A DNA stretch of 64,000 nucleotides from Brevibacillus brevis (GTDB lineage: Bacteria; Bacillota; Bacilli; Brevibacillales; Brevibacillaceae), in assembly GCF_001039275.2 (NCBI RefSeq), contig NZ_CP030117.1, positions 293,501 to 357,500 on the forward strand, read 5' to 3'. Of the stretch, positions 43,060 to 52,411 are shown in pieces; the first letter of the stretch is position 1; each line of letters begins with the position of its first letter. The notes below the pieces were generated by a model. That model was not told where the DNA came from. It searched no databases and saw only the letters and a program-made list of their open reading frames with translations. A program made the position numbers and the translations under genes.

Positions 43060-45063
43060 TTACACCAAGACGCCGCCGCCGTATCTTTCGAATTCTTTTT
43101 GGGTGCAAGCGACAAAGTGACCCCGCTCAATTTCACGCAAGATGCGTTCTTCTCCTTGATCTTGCAAATATTCCTGATCATCGAAAACGATGCGCTTACG
43201 GTTGCGCTCATAATCAGGGTCTGGCAATGGAATTGCCGAGAGCAACGATTTGGTGTACGGATGAATCGGATTCTCGTATAGGCGATTACTTTCTGCCAGC
43301 TCCACAATACGTCCGCGGTACATAACACCAATGCGGTCACTGATGTATTTAACCATGGACAGGTCATGGGCGATGAACAGATAAGTCAGGCCTTTTTCTT
43401 TTTGCAGGCGTTTGAGCAGGTTAATGACCTGGGCCTGAATGGACACGTCGAGAGCAGAGATCGGTTCATCGGCAATGATGAATTCCGGATCAACAGCCAA
43501 TGCCCGTGCAATCCCGATCCGTTGGCGCTGTCCGCCGCTGAACTCATGCGGGTAACGGTTTGCGTGCTCGCGGTTAAGACCAACGGTTTCCAGCAGCTCG
43601 TGTACCTTGGCGATGCGTGCTTCCTTGGTTGCCAGACGATGAATGTCCAGACCTTCCGCAATAATGTCGGATACAGTTAGACGTGGGTTCAATGATGAGT
43701 ACGGGTCTTGGAAAATCATCTGGATTTTGCGGTTGAGCCATTTCTTTTCTTCAAGTGTTTTCTTTCCGTGTACACTTTGTCCATTGAACAAGACCTCTCC
43801 GCCAGTTGCATCATATAGGCGAAGGATGGTTCTTCCTGTAGTGGATTTACCGCAACCGGATTCACCCACAAGACCGAAGATCTCCCCTTTGTAGATGTCA
43901 AAGGTGATACCATCTACAGCTTTCAGCGTATGACCATTTCCGAGGTCAAAATGCTGTTTCAAATCTTTGACTTCAACCAGCTTCTCACGGTTCTCGTAGT
44001 TGAAGGTTTTTTTGGTGCTTACTGGAGCGTCAGTCGCATCATCAGAATTGACTTTTCGTCTCACAGCCGAAGCAGGCGGTTTGATGTCAGGTGCCATTTC
44101 ATGCAGGAGCCATGTTGCCGCATAGTGAGTATCGGAGATTTTGAACATCGGTGGTTCATATTCCAGATCGACCTTCAACGCATATGGGTTACGAGCCGCG
44201 AAAGCATCACCCACAGGTGGCTTGAACATATCAGGCGGCGATCCAGGAATGGACATCAGCTCTTCATCGCTGGCATCGAGGCTAGGCATGGAACCCAATA
44301 GACCCCATGTATACGGGTGCTTAGGATCGTAGAAAATTTCATCGACTTTACCGATTTCCACAATTTTACCTGCATACATAACTGCTACACGGTCTGCCAT
44401 GTTAGCAACGACACCGAGGTCATGCGTAATAAAGATGATCGAGGTACCCATTTTCTTTTGCAGTTCTTTCAGCAACTCCAAAATTTGCGCCTGAATCGAT
44501 ACGTCCAGAGCAGTTGTCGGCTCATCAGCGATGATAATTTTTGGATTGCAGGCCAGTGCGATGGCAATGACGATCCGTTGGCGCATCCCACCGGAAAACT
44601 GGTGCGGGTATTGATCGACACGTTCTTTGGCAAATGGAATCCCTACCATTTCCAACAGTTCAATAGCACGGCTGCGCGCGTCAGCACGGTTCAGCTTTTG
44701 GTGCTTGATGAAGCTCTCCATGATTTGGTTCCCGATAGTCATCGTCGGATTCAAGGAAGTCATCGGGTCTTGGAAAATCATCGAGATATCGCGACCGCGG
44801 ACATCCTGCATTTCTTTTTCGGAAAGCGTAACCAAATCTCTTCCTTCAAAGAGAACTTGTCCTTTTGGAATGCGTCCAGGAGGAGACGGAATGAGGCGCA
44901 TAAGTGCTTGTGAGGTGACGGATTTACCGGAACCAGATTCACCAACAATCGCCAGCGTTTCTCCTTTTTCCAGATCGAAGGAGACGCCTCGTACTGCTTT
45001 GACTTCACCTGCATACGTATCGAATGACACATGCAAATCTTTTACTTCTAAAACTTTTCCCAT
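43060..45063 (-). CDS. Fused two-domain ABC ATPase (DppD-DppF/OppD-OppF type)
   Basis: 667 residues with two complete ATPase domains in one chain. Domain 1 (about 1-325): [34 protein letters not shown], and the OppD-type tail with a PYTWGLL and [12 protein letters not shown] region. A linker of about 40 residues follows. Domain 2 (about 350-640): [34 protein letters not shown]. Such pairs drive uptake of peptides, nickel or metallophores, normally as two genes beside permeases and a binding protein; none are present here. A near-consensus Fur box covers its promoter, pointing to iron or metallophore uptake. GGGAGG precedes ATG 45063. Confidence 0.92.
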   Translation of the reverse strand: MGKVLEVKDLHVSFDTYAGEVKAVRGVSFDLEKGETLAIVGESGSGKSVTSQALMRLIPSPPGRIPKGQVLFEGRDLVTLSEKEMQDVRGRDISMIFQDPMTSLNPTMTIGNQIMESFIKHQKLNRADARSRAIELLEMVGIPFAKERVDQYPHQFSGGMRQRIVIAIALACNPKIIIADEPTTALDVSIQAQILELLKELQKKMGTSIIFITHDLGVVANMADRVAVMYAGKIVEIGKVDEIFYDPKHPYTWGLLGSMPSLDASDEELMSIPGSPPDMFKPPVGDAFAARNPYALKVDLEYEPPMFKISDTHYAATWLLHEMAPDIKPPASAVRRKVNSDDATDAPVSTKKTFNYENREKLVEVKDLKQHFDLGNGHTLKAVDGITFDIYKGEIFGLVGESGCGKSTTGRTILRLYDATGGEVLFNGQSVHGKKTLEEKKWLNRKIQMIFQDPYSSLNPRLTVSDIIAEGLDIHRLATKEARIAKVHELLETVGLNREHANRYPHEFSGGQRQRIGIARALAVDPEFIIADEPISALDVSIQAQVINLLKRLQKEKGLTYLFIAHDLSMVKYISDRIGVMYRGRIVELAESNRLYENPIHPYTKSLLSAIPLPDPDYERNRKRIVFDDQEYLQDQGEERILREIERGHFVACTQKEFERYGGGVLV

Positions 45064-45184
45064 ATAATCCTCCCTTTCGAGCATGCTTTGTCGTGATTAA
45101 CCCTCCATGTATATCCAACAATCTCTCTAACTAGAGGTAGTCCAAAAGTCGACTCTTTGAATACGCACTAGTATAAATTTTTAC

Positions 45185-45203
45185 GAAAATGAAAATCATT
45201 ATC
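45185..45203. promoter_or_regulatory. Fur box upstream of the fused ABC ATPase
   Basis: GAAAATGAAAATCATTATC agrees with GATAATGATAATCATTATC at 17 of 19 positions and covers the predicted transcription start of the ATPase gene. Confidence 0.85.
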
Positions 45204-45206
45204 ATC

Positions 45207-45235
45207 ATTATACTATATTCATAAACCGTTGTTAA
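45207..45235 (-). promoter_or_regulatory. Promoter of the fused ABC ATPase
   Basis: Minus strand TTAACA (45235-45230), 17 bp, TATAAT (45212-45207). The remaining gap up to 45388 holds only a weak AAAAGCCC/GGGGTTTT hairpin (45287-45312) before the deacetylase. Confidence 0.78.
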
Positions 45236-45388
45236 AAAAATTTTTTATACGTTGCATATCCATACAGATCTTTTCCTGAATTTTGCCAAAAGCCCACGAT
45301 AGGGGTTTTTTTAGCGTTACCAAATGATAGCCCAGTCATACTATGCATCAATGCAACAGAATACTGGCTGATAAGGAGGGCAACGCTT

Positions 45389-46039
45389 GTGAACAAGCTC
45401 AATCAGTCAAAGGAAATCGCGCTCACTTTTGATGATGGGCCGGATCAGTTGTGGACGCCTCGTGTGTTAGAAATATTAGCCCATTATCAGGTAAAGGCAA
45501 CTTTTTTCTGTGTGGGACAAATGGTGAAGTATAACCCGAAAATACTGGAGCGGATCGTAAAGGAAGGACACATGGTAGGAAACCATAGTTGGGATCACCC
45601 TGACTTTACGAAAATACCGCTTTTGGCTGTTCATGAGCAGGTAGAACGTACCTCAGATCAGATCGAAAAGGTAGTAGGTGTGAGACCTCGAATGGTTCGG
45701 CCACCATATGGAGCAGTAAATGAGGAAGTCATCCAGCTACTTGTAGCGAGTGACTACGAAATCATTATGTGGGATTTAGAGAGCTGGGATTGGAAAGGTC
45801 TCACCGGTCCACAGGTCGCGAGAAACATCTTGGGACATGTCCGCCCAGGTGCAGTCGTGCTTCAACATTCCGCTGGCGGTACGAAAGACACGCTAAAGGG
45901 AAGTATGGACGCCTTGCCCTATGTCATTGAGGTGTTAAGTGAGCAGACATATACCTTCTCAACCATTTCCGCCTTGTTTCAACTGGCAGCTTATCGGGAA
46001 AGAACCGATCCTGTCGAGAAAAGGAGAAGGGGCAGATAG
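45389..46039 (+). CDS. Polysaccharide deacetylase (NodB family)
   Basis: 216 residues. Motif 1 TFDDGPD (metal-binding Asp pair), motif 2 GNHSWDHPD (HxxxD metal ligands), motif 3 RPPYGAVN, motif 4 WDLESWDWKG, and a late His in VLQHSAG: a complete NodB active site. Removes N-acetyl groups from peptidoglycan or chitin-type polymers. No signal peptide is visible, unlike many relatives, so its location is uncertain. GTG start after AAGGAGGG. Confidence 0.92.
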   Translation: MNKLNQSKEIALTFDDGPDQLWTPRVLEILAHYQVKATFFCVGQMVKYNPKILERIVKEGHMVGNHSWDHPDFTKIPLLAVHEQVERTSDQIEKVVGVRPRMVRPPYGAVNEEVIQLLVASDYEIIMWDLESWDWKGLTGPQVARNILGHVRPGAVVLQHSAGGTKDTLKGSMDALPYVIEVLSEQTYTFSTISALFQLAAYRERTDPVEKRRRGR

Positions 46040-46111
46040 AGGAGGAAATGGATTGGAATCTGTGGTAATTAGTAGAATAAGAAGATTTCTTTCAGGGGAG
46101 CGAATCAGAAA

Positions 46112-47077
46112 ATGTCCAAAGCCGATAATATGCTCTCCATTTTGTGGCTGTTGAAGACCGGTAAACGAATGACAGCCAAGCAGTTGGCAGAGATTCTCGA
46201 GATCAATATTCGCACTGTTTATCGCTATATTGATTCACTGTGTGCGAGCGGTGTACCCATCATTTCCGATGCCGGACACAATGGTGGCTATAGTTTACTT
46301 CAGCATTTCAATGAAGCTCCGTTATTTTTCGATCTCAACGAGCAAAAAGCCCTGATTCATGCAGCGGCTTTTGCCCAAGAGGCGGGGTATCCCTTCGGAG
46401 CAGATTTGCACAGGGCCATTTCCAAGCTAAAACGTTACACAAATGAAGAGCAGCGTGACGCGATTGACCGACATAGTATCGGCTTCGAGGTGATCCAGCC
46501 TCCTGTTGATCCTTCTCTGGAATCTACCCTACAGGAGCTGGAGCTGTCTGTTGCCAATGGGTACACCCTTTCGATGGAGTATCAGAAAGCCTACCAGACA
46601 ACGAGACAGAGGCGTCATATCGATCCATACGGACTCGTTTATTGGAAGGGGAACTGGTATATCGTTGCCTATTGCCATCTCCGTAATACCATTCGCAGCT
46701 TTCGTGCAGATCGTGTCTATGAGATCGAACGTACAGAAGCCAGCTTTCAACGCCCTCCTGAATTTTCTGCGCGCCATTTTTTTCTCTCGAATTTACTGCC
46801 GGAAGCAGACAAGCAGGGCAACACCATTTTGATCAAAGTCAAAGGAAGACCACAGTCACTCCCTGATTTGTGCAGGCATTGGTATCTCGGACATACTGTG
46901 ATCGAGCGCAGCGAGGCACAGGTGATCTTTCAAGTAGATGAGCAAATGGCCCATTCGATCCTTCCTCATTATCTTTTGCCATACGGAAAATCCATTCAAG
47001 TGGAAGAGCCAGCCTTTGTAAAAGAGCGTTTGGCTGCCATCGCTGCCGATTTATTTCATTTTTATCAGTCGACTTGA
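46112..47077 (+). CDS. WYL-domain regulator (YafY/DeoR type)
   Basis: 321 residues: N-terminal winged helix (MTAKQLAEILEINIRTVYRY then IDSLCASGVPI), WYL domain (about 145-215; PYGLVYWKGNWYIVAYC is the W-Y-L core) and a C-terminal WCX region. WYL regulators sense nucleotide- or DNA-like ligands in several stress systems. It lies 84 nt upstream of DinB paralogue 2, separated by the operator-like repeat, so it is the prime candidate regulator of both DinB genes. GGGGAG precedes the start. Confidence 0.9.
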   Translation: MSKADNMLSILWLLKTGKRMTAKQLAEILEINIRTVYRYIDSLCASGVPIISDAGHNGGYSLLQHFNEAPLFFDLNEQKALIHAAAFAQEAGYPFGADLHRAISKLKRYTNEEQRDAIDRHSIGFEVIQPPVDPSLESTLQELELSVANGYTLSMEYQKAYQTTRQRRHIDPYGLVYWKGNWYIVAYCHLRNTIRSFRADRVYEIERTEASFQRPPEFSARHFFLSNLLPEADKQGNTILIKVKGRPQSLPDLCRHWYLGHTVIERSEAQVIFQVDEQMAHSILPHYLLPYGKSIQVEEPAFVKERLAAIAADLFHFYQST

Positions 47078-47082
47078 ATTCA

Positions 47083-47099
47083 CTGACCATTTTTGTCAG
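47083..47099. promoter_or_regulatory. CTGAC-7-GTCAG inverted repeat upstream of DinB gene 2
   Basis: CTGACCATTTTTGTCAG, 6 nt after the WYL gene stop and 62 nt before the DinB start; twin of 33879-33895. Both copies are preceded by CA and followed within 30 nt by a TAT-rich -10-like element. Confidence 0.65.
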
Positions 47100-47161
47100 T
47101 AGAGTTGATTTATATTGAAAGCAAAGAAGAGATGGAAAAAGGGAATGGGGGCAGATTGATT

Positions 47162-47677
47162 ATGAAGCATGAAGCATTGCGTTTGTACGAATATCATGTA
47201 TGGGCAAACGAAAAGGTATTCGAGCGGTTGCAGGAGGTACCAGAGGGAGTAAGTGAGCAGGAGGTCCCGAGTGTGTTTCCGACCATCACCCAGACGCTGG
47301 CTCACATGCTCAAGACGGATTATGTTTGGTTGTTGGCCATGAAGGGGGAGAGCTACGAAGAGGTAGGACAAAAAGTAGGGGTTCTCTTGCAGGAATTAAA
47401 AGGGAAAAACGTACACGAGCTGCGAAAACTGTTTGCCGAATCAGCCCAACAGTTCAGAGATTTCTTCGGGCAAATCTCGATGGATGACACCTCGCCTTAT
47501 ACGCACCCGGCATTGGGCACGGTTCACGCTCGTTACGCCGACATCGTCCAGCACATCGCCAACCACGGAACCTATCATCGAGGCAATATCTCCGCCATGC
47601 TCAGACAAATGGGTCACGCGGGAGCTTCCTCCGATTACATTTTTTATTTGTTCGAGACTTCTGCGGTAGAACAGTAA
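47162..47677 (+). CDS. DinB-family putative metal-dependent enzyme, paralogue 2
   Basis: 171 residues. Same architecture as the 33947 gene: LYEYHVWANEKVFERLQEVP, the shared SVFPTI block, candidate ligands in LAHMLKTDYVW and HIANHGTYHRGNISAMLRQMG. The two differ mainly in the middle. Reaction unknown (thiol transfer is a family possibility). GGGGGCAG lies before the ATG. It directly follows a WYL regulator. Confidence 0.86.
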   Translation: MKHEALRLYEYHVWANEKVFERLQEVPEGVSEQEVPSVFPTITQTLAHMLKTDYVWLLAMKGESYEEVGQKVGVLLQELKGKNVHELRKLFAESAQQFRDFFGQISMDDTSPYTHPALGTVHARYADIVQHIANHGTYHRGNISAMLRQMGHAGASSDYIFYLFETSAVEQ

Positions 47678-47705
47678 AGGTTTTTTCATCTTTTATCAAC
47701 TACCG

Positions 47706-47962
47706 AAAAAACAAGCAGCTTGTAGAGGGAACAGGAGAAAACAGCGAAGATCTTAGGGACACCGACCGAGACGTAATGTAAAAAGCGAAACACGCCCTTA
47801 AGCGTCCACCTCTGAGATATTTCCAGATTGGACCACTTTGGACGCGGTTTCGCTTTTTGCATGGAGTCGGCCAGTCAATCCCCCAGTGGGTGGCCCTAGA
47901 AGCTGAGTCGTTTTCTCCTGTTCCCTCTCCTCCACTACAGCCACGCAAACTGCATGTTTTTT
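47706..47962. repeat. 257-bp nested palindrome between convergent genes
   Basis: Three sets of complementary arms nest around one centre: 47706-47718 with 47950-47962 (12 of 13 pairs), 47724-47742 with 47910-47928 (19 of 19 pairs), and AAAAAGCGAAAC with GTTTCGCTTTTT near 47780 and 47847. CTTAGGG/CCCTAGAAG and GCGTCC/GGACGC pair in between. It is noncoding on both strands and fills the whole gap; the outer right arm runs into the stop codon of the next gene. It could be a large terminator, a structured RNA or a decayed miniature element. Confidence 0.75.
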
Positions 47963-48974
47963 AAGGATTCATCGTCCGAGCAATCCGCACCTCGAGCCCA
48001 TTCAAGAACTGACTAAGGTTCGGCTTTCGTTCTCCAAGGATGCTTTCACCAGACTTGCCGGGTTCAAAGATCACGTCATTATTTTTAGCGACCTCGCTCA
48101 AGTAATCCTTGACGATCCGTCCTGTTTTCGTAGCCTCATATTTCTTGGCAAAGTTCTGATACTCTTCCTTGACGGCTGGGAGCAGCTTCATTGTTGCTTC
48201 GTCAATGGCATCATAACGGTAATCAGACAAGTATGTTTTGAGATAGTCGATATAGAGCGTACGAAGCTGTACTGCACGTGGGCTACTGCGGTAGTTGACC
48301 AAATACTCTTCGACTTCAACCATTCTGGGTCCGAGCTCGGCCCGCGTGATTTGCAAACCGCCGTCACCCAAATAAGGTTTGCCCGTTTCTGTTTCTTGAA
48401 TGGACAAGTAGTCCTTCCCTTCCTCACCGAGCGAAGCAGCATATTTTTGCAGTGCTTTGTAATCCACTTGCCAGTAGAAGGACATGTCGTTCGTTGCCTG
48501 TAAGACGAGTCCGCCCTCTGTTTGATTGAGGAGCCATTGCTTGAAGCCGTCATCGCCTTCTAGCTTGTTGAAATCATAGGGGTATTGCAGGGCGTACAGC
48601 TTATCCGCATTTCCCGGCTGGGCGAGGAGCGCCTTGAAGTTATCGTTTATCGTAGGCAGATGTTTTTCGTAGTACTGATCAAGTTCAAAAAATAATTGAT
48701 CGGCAGTTTTCGTGTCCGTTTTCGCCAGATGCTGATCCAAAAAGGCAGTTAGCTCATTCGCTTCCTTGGCTTGCGCAGCTAGTACGGTGAACTGCTTGAG
48801 CAAATCATCGGCAGGCTTTTCGCCTTTTGTCGCATCAGCGGGAGACTGACCTGTGTTTTCAGTCGCAGGTGGGGCAGGGTCTTTTACCGTCAGTTTATCA
48901 GAGGCAGAGGTGCACCCTGTTACAAAAGTAATCGCGACGAGGCTAGAGACAAAAGGTAGAACATATCGTTTCAT
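47961..48974 (-). CDS. Lipoprotein of unknown function
   Basis: 337 residues with a lipoprotein signal (lipobox VTGC, Cys21), a low-complexity Pro/Ala/Thr-rich stretch (about 25-55), then an alpha-helical domain (about 58-335) with LLKQFTVLAAQAKEANELTA and ELDQYYEKHLPTIND. No family recognised. It starts 10 bp behind the beta-propeller lipoprotein and belongs to the same operon as the two-component system; a surface sensor or stress role is conceivable but unproven. Confidence 0.78.
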   Translation of the reverse strand: MKRYVLPFVSSLVAITFVTGCTSASDKLTVKDPAPPATENTGQSPADATKGEKPADDLLKQFTVLAAQAKEANELTAFLDQHLAKTDTKTADQLFFELDQYYEKHLPTINDNFKALLAQPGNADKLYALQYPYDFNKLEGDDGFKQWLLNQTEGGLVLQATNDMSFYWQVDYKALQKYAASLGEEGKDYLSIQETETGKPYLGDGGLQITRAELGPRMVEVEEYLVNYRSSPRAVQLRTLYIDYLKTYLSDYRYDAIDEATMKLLPAVKEEYQNFAKKYEATKTGRIVKDYLSEVAKNNDVIFEPGKSGESILGERKPNLSQFLNGLEVRIARTMNP

Positions 48975-48984
48975 ATCTTCATTT

Positions 48985-50052
48985 TCACTCCGTTATGTTG
49001 AATGGTTTCAGTTGATAAATCATCGTAGATACTTGAGCGTCTTGCGTCCAGCGATCTCCATCGCTTACGAACAGCCGCTGACCTGACGGACTCCAGACGA
49101 TTTCGCTGTTCAGATTCGCATGAGTAGACAATGGGAGCATGAATCCGGTTGTGGCATCCATGACGTAGAGACCTGTCATACCTTGGGACAGGCTGAAAAT
49201 CGAAAGAGCGAGCCGCTGTCCATCGGGCGACCAGGATAGCTGCTGCAATAGGCGTCCTTTGATAATGGGCTGGTCGGGCTTACTGCCCAAGGAATCAGTG
49301 ATGGACAAGCTGATCTCATCTACCGCAGTCTCCCATGCAAACGCGAGTCTCGTACCGTCCGGGGAAAGTGAAAAGTCAATCACCTTGCTGTGCAGGAGCT
49401 TCTCCTCATGACTGCCCCAAACGGTCATTTTCAGTTGTTTGTTGGCATCCAGGTAGTACAGACGATCACCATGCTTGGCGACTTTTTCGACAGGTTGATT
49501 GGTAGTGGGCAAAGTATAAGGGGTGACCCTGCCGCCCCGATCGATGAACACCACTCCGTATTCGTATCGCTTCACGATCGGCATGACATACGTACCGTTA
49601 TCGGCCCAGGAGCCTTTGGCATCAGCCATCATTCCAGACAAGTCGGCCTCACCGATTTGCAAGGGCAGGGTGCTACCTGTTGTAAGATCACCCACCGCTG
49701 CATGGATGCGATCAGCTAGCAGCACATGTGTACGATCGTGGGAGAGCTGGGCTGTGTCCTTTGCCTTTATACCGATTGGCTTGCTTGAACCATTTTGCAG
49801 ATTACGTATGTGCAATTCATCATCCGTCTCTGAGTCAGTTCGGTACAGAAGCTCAGTTTCCGAAAGCCAGCCAAGCGCGTAAACACCATCCAGTCGATCC
49901 ACTCGCTCCAATGCAAGAGAAGCGGCTTGCTCAGTAGTGGGGGGATCGATGATCGTGATGTCGTCAGCCTTGTAGCGACATCCTGTCAGCAAGAATAGCA
50001 ACGCTGTTACGAAAAGGATCATGAAATGCCTCGGTAGCCGTCTTTCTTGCAT
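48985..50052 (-). CDS. Beta-propeller (TolB/WD40-like) lipoprotein
   Basis: 355 residues: lipoprotein signal (LTGC), then repeated propeller blades visible as LGWLSETELLYRT, FSLSPDGTRLAFAWE, LSWSPDGQRLALSIF and IVWSPSGQRLFVSD. These SPDG repeats are typical of TolB/PD40 propellers that bind proteins or ligands. The gene lies between a histidine kinase and another lipoprotein; an accessory sensor for the kinase is a reasonable but untested idea. GAAAGGAGG lies 12 nt before ATG. Confidence 0.85.
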   Translation of the reverse strand: MQERRLPRHFMILFVTALLFLLTGCRYKADDITIIDPPTTEQAASLALERVDRLDGVYALGWLSETELLYRTDSETDDELHIRNLQNGSSKPIGIKAKDTAQLSHDRTHVLLADRIHAAVGDLTTGSTLPLQIGEADLSGMMADAKGSWADNGTYVMPIVKRYEYGVVFIDRGGRVTPYTLPTTNQPVEKVAKHGDRLYYLDANKQLKMTVWGSHEEKLLHSKVIDFSLSPDGTRLAFAWETAVDEISLSITDSLGSKPDQPIIKGRLLQQLSWSPDGQRLALSIFSLSQGMTGLYVMDATTGFMLPLSTHANLNSEIVWSPSGQRLFVSDGDRWTQDAQVSTMIYQLKPFNITE

Positions 50053-50138
50053 TAGTGCTTGTGCCTCCTTTCTATATGTTCATTCGTGCCGTTTGTCTAT
50101 CTTACGAGGAGATAATCTCACCAAAATTTCGACATGTT

Positions 50139-51545
50139 TCAAACTTGTAAACGAAGAGCTTCGAAAGTGACAATAAATGTCGTGCCTTGTCCATTGGGAC
50201 CATTCTCTACGCGAATTTTGCCATGCTCTCTCTCGACAAATTGTTTAACGAGGGACAAGCCGAGACCAGTTCCACCTGTTTGACGAGCACGATCGGGATG
50301 AATCGTGTAAAACGGATCGAAAATGCGCTTTCGTTCCTCTTCTGATATACCAACGCCTGTGTCTTGAATCAAGACGTCGACCTGCTGGTGCATAGCGTGG
50401 GTGCACACGGTGACAGAGCCGCCTTGCGTATTGTATTTGATCGCATTGTCTATCAGATTGAGGAAAATATGACGGAGGCTGTTGGGATCTGCCCAAATCG
50501 TAGCAGGGGCGAGCTCGCGGTGAATCGTAATCCCTGATTTTTCAGCTTTGCCCAGCAGGCGCAGACAGAGCTCCTCCAGCATTTCATGCAGTGGCACCTG
50601 CTCAGGGCGATGCTCAAATGCATAGGTCCCCATAGCGGATAGCTGTAGTGCTTTTTCCACGAGTGCATGCAATCGGGAGGCCTCACCGGCAATGGCTGTG
50701 CCAGCCTGGTGCGTCATAGCGGGATCATCTCCGTACATTTGCAGCAGGTCGGCGTTTGCCTTGATCGCGGTAAGCGGCGTTTTGAATTCATGACTGACAT
50801 TATCGAAAAATTGCTTTTGGGTATGAATGTTTGCCTGAATGGCTTTACTCATATCGTAAATGCCATGGCTCAAATCTCCCAGCTCATCAAGGCGAGTCAA
50901 TGGTGGTGCTTCTAAATAACGGCCCATCTGAATGTGTTCAGCCGCACGCTTCAATTGACTGATTGCAGAAGCATGACGATTCATGTAGAGCAAGCCAAAT
51001 AACAGGCCGAAGCCAAGCACTGCCAGTCCAACGTACAAAAACAGCAGGACTAATTCTCGGTCGAAGCTGTGCTGGTCTTTAAGGGACGACTCAAAATGAA
51101 TCACGCCGATTTGCCCGTCAGGACCTGAGAGGGGGGAGAGGTATTGCAGCGTGTCCCCCACGATTACATAAGCGATTTTGTTTTGCAAGGCGTAGGTGAG
51201 AGGACTTTGTACATCTGGTCTGGCAGCCATCGGCAAAGAATCCCCGACTGCAGTACCGCCCATGTCGTACAAAATGACGCGATGATGGCTCGTTGCGGAT
51301 AGCTCAATGGCCAGTTTTTGACCTTCTATTTTCATAAACGTTTGCGAGGGGATTGGCGTACCCGTGACGTATTGCTGTGTGATCCTGACTTGAGCGGTAC
51401 GGGCCAGCCCGTCCATCGTATTTTCCATCTGTTCACGCTGGTAGCTGCGAACGCCTTGCAGAACCAAGCTGCTCAATACAGCCACTGTAAATAACAGGAG
51501 ACCGGCGAGAAACCAAGTAAACTTCCATTTCAGACGAAGTCTCAT
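50139..51545 (-). CDS. Sensor histidine kinase with extracellular domain
   Basis: 468 residues: helix 1 (about 10-30), extracellular region (about 31-163) with PAS/CACHE-like features ([18 protein letters not shown]), helix 2 (about 164-187), HAMP (about 188-240), HisKA with His252 in [12 protein letters not shown], HATPase_c with [17 protein letters not shown] and [11 protein letters not shown]. The signal is unknown. Start overlaps the regulator stop by 4 bp (ATGA). The two lipoproteins follow, 86 nt downstream. Confidence 0.9.
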   Translation of the reverse strand: MRLRLKWKFTWFLAGLLLFTVAVLSSLVLQGVRSYQREQMENTMDGLARTAQVRITQQYVTGTPIPSQTFMKIEGQKLAIELSATSHHRVILYDMGGTAVGDSLPMAARPDVQSPLTYALQNKIAYVIVGDTLQYLSPLSGPDGQIGVIHFESSLKDQHSFDRELVLLFLYVGLAVLGFGLLFGLLYMNRHASAISQLKRAAEHIQMGRYLEAPPLTRLDELGDLSHGIYDMSKAIQANIHTQKQFFDNVSHEFKTPLTAIKANADLLQMYGDDPAMTHQAGTAIAGEASRLHALVEKALQLSAMGTYAFEHRPEQVPLHEMLEELCLRLLGKAEKSGITIHRELAPATIWADPNSLRHIFLNLIDNAIKYNTQGGSVTVCTHAMHQQVDVLIQDTGVGISEEERKRIFDPFYTIHPDRARQTGGTGLGLSLVKQFVEREHGKIRVENGPNGQGTTFIVTFEALRLQV

Positions 51546-52231
51546 GATGGTTCTCCCACTGCTTTATAACCAAAGCCGTAAACGGTCTGTAGCAAATGCT
51601 GATGCTCCCTCCCCAATTTCGCACGTAGACGCTGGATATGAATATCCACGGTACGAGTTCCTCCCTCGTAGTCCATCCCCCAAACCAAGTCGAGTAATTC
51701 TTCCCGCGTAAAAACTCGCTTCAAATGAGTCAGCAAAAGAGCGAGCAAATCGAATTCTTTCGGGGTTAGTACGATTTCTTGCTGATGGGAGAAAACGGTT
51801 CGCTGCTCCAAATGAAGCTGGAGCGCCCCAACGATTACCGCATCCTTTTGCTGGATAGCCGTGTTCTTTTCCAAACGTCTGTACAGTGCTTTGACCCGCG
51901 CTACTACCTCACGCAGATCAAACGGTTTGGTCATGTAGTCATCGGCTCCCAATTCCAATCCGACAAGTTTATCGACGATGTCGTTTTTTACAGTCAGGAG
52001 CAGAATGGTGATGTCTTTTCGATCTTGGAGTTTTCGACATACGTCATAGCCCGACAATTTCGGCATCATGACGTCGAGTACGAGTACATGGGGATGAAAC
52101 GATTCGACTTTTCGCAAAGCCTCCTCGCCATCTGTTGCTGTTTCTACTTGGAATCCTTCGCGCACAAGCGTATAAGCAATCGCACTCACGATTGTTTGCT
52201 CGTCGTCCGCGACGACAACCTTGCATTCCAC
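51542..52231 (-). CDS. OmpR-family response regulator
   Basis: 229 residues: receiver (acidic pair ADDE, phospho-acceptor in [13 protein letters not shown], Lys in MTKPFD) and winged-helix output ([29 protein letters not shown]). GTG at 52231 is chosen, with GGGAGGG at the right distance; the frame continues upstream but overlaps that site. First gene of the RR-kinase-lipoprotein-lipoprotein unit, divergent from the btr/feu region with about 180 bp between. Confidence 0.9.
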   Translation of the reverse strand: MECKVVVADDEQTIVSAIAYTLVREGFQVETATDGEEALRKVESFHPHVLVLDVMMPKLSGYDVCRKLQDRKDITILLLTVKNDIVDKLVGLELGADDYMTKPFDLREVVARVKALYRRLEKNTAIQQKDAVIVGALQLHLEQRTVFSHQQEIVLTPKEFDLLALLLTHLKRVFTREELLDLVWGMDYEGGTRTVDIHIQRLRAKLGREHQHLLQTVYGFGYKAVGEPS

Positions 52232-52339
52232 GGACACTCCCTCCCGTCGTCCCTTTCTATTGGTACGTACCATACCACGTTCAAGTTATCGGTTCAAATC
52301 GATCAAATATTCCTGATAGGAAGCAAGCGTCACTTTTGT

Positions 52340-52376
52340 TATACTTTCTCTATTGATGATAATGAGAATTATTATC
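52340..52376 (+). promoter_or_regulatory. btr promoter element with Fur box
   Basis: TATACT at 52340-52345 followed by the Fur box GATAATGAGAATTATTATC (52358-52376), which agrees with consensus at 17 of 19 positions. No convincing -35. Predicts iron repression of the activator gene. Confidence 0.8.
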
Positions 52377-52411
52377 AATATTTACATAGAGGATCGGGCA
52401 GAGGTGAGAAC

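Noticed and set aside
51779-52411. Long in-frame N-terminal extension of btr
   Set aside because: It overlaps the response regulator gene on the opposite strand and the Fur-boxed promoter; the ATG at 52412 has a proper ribosome site and family-like start.
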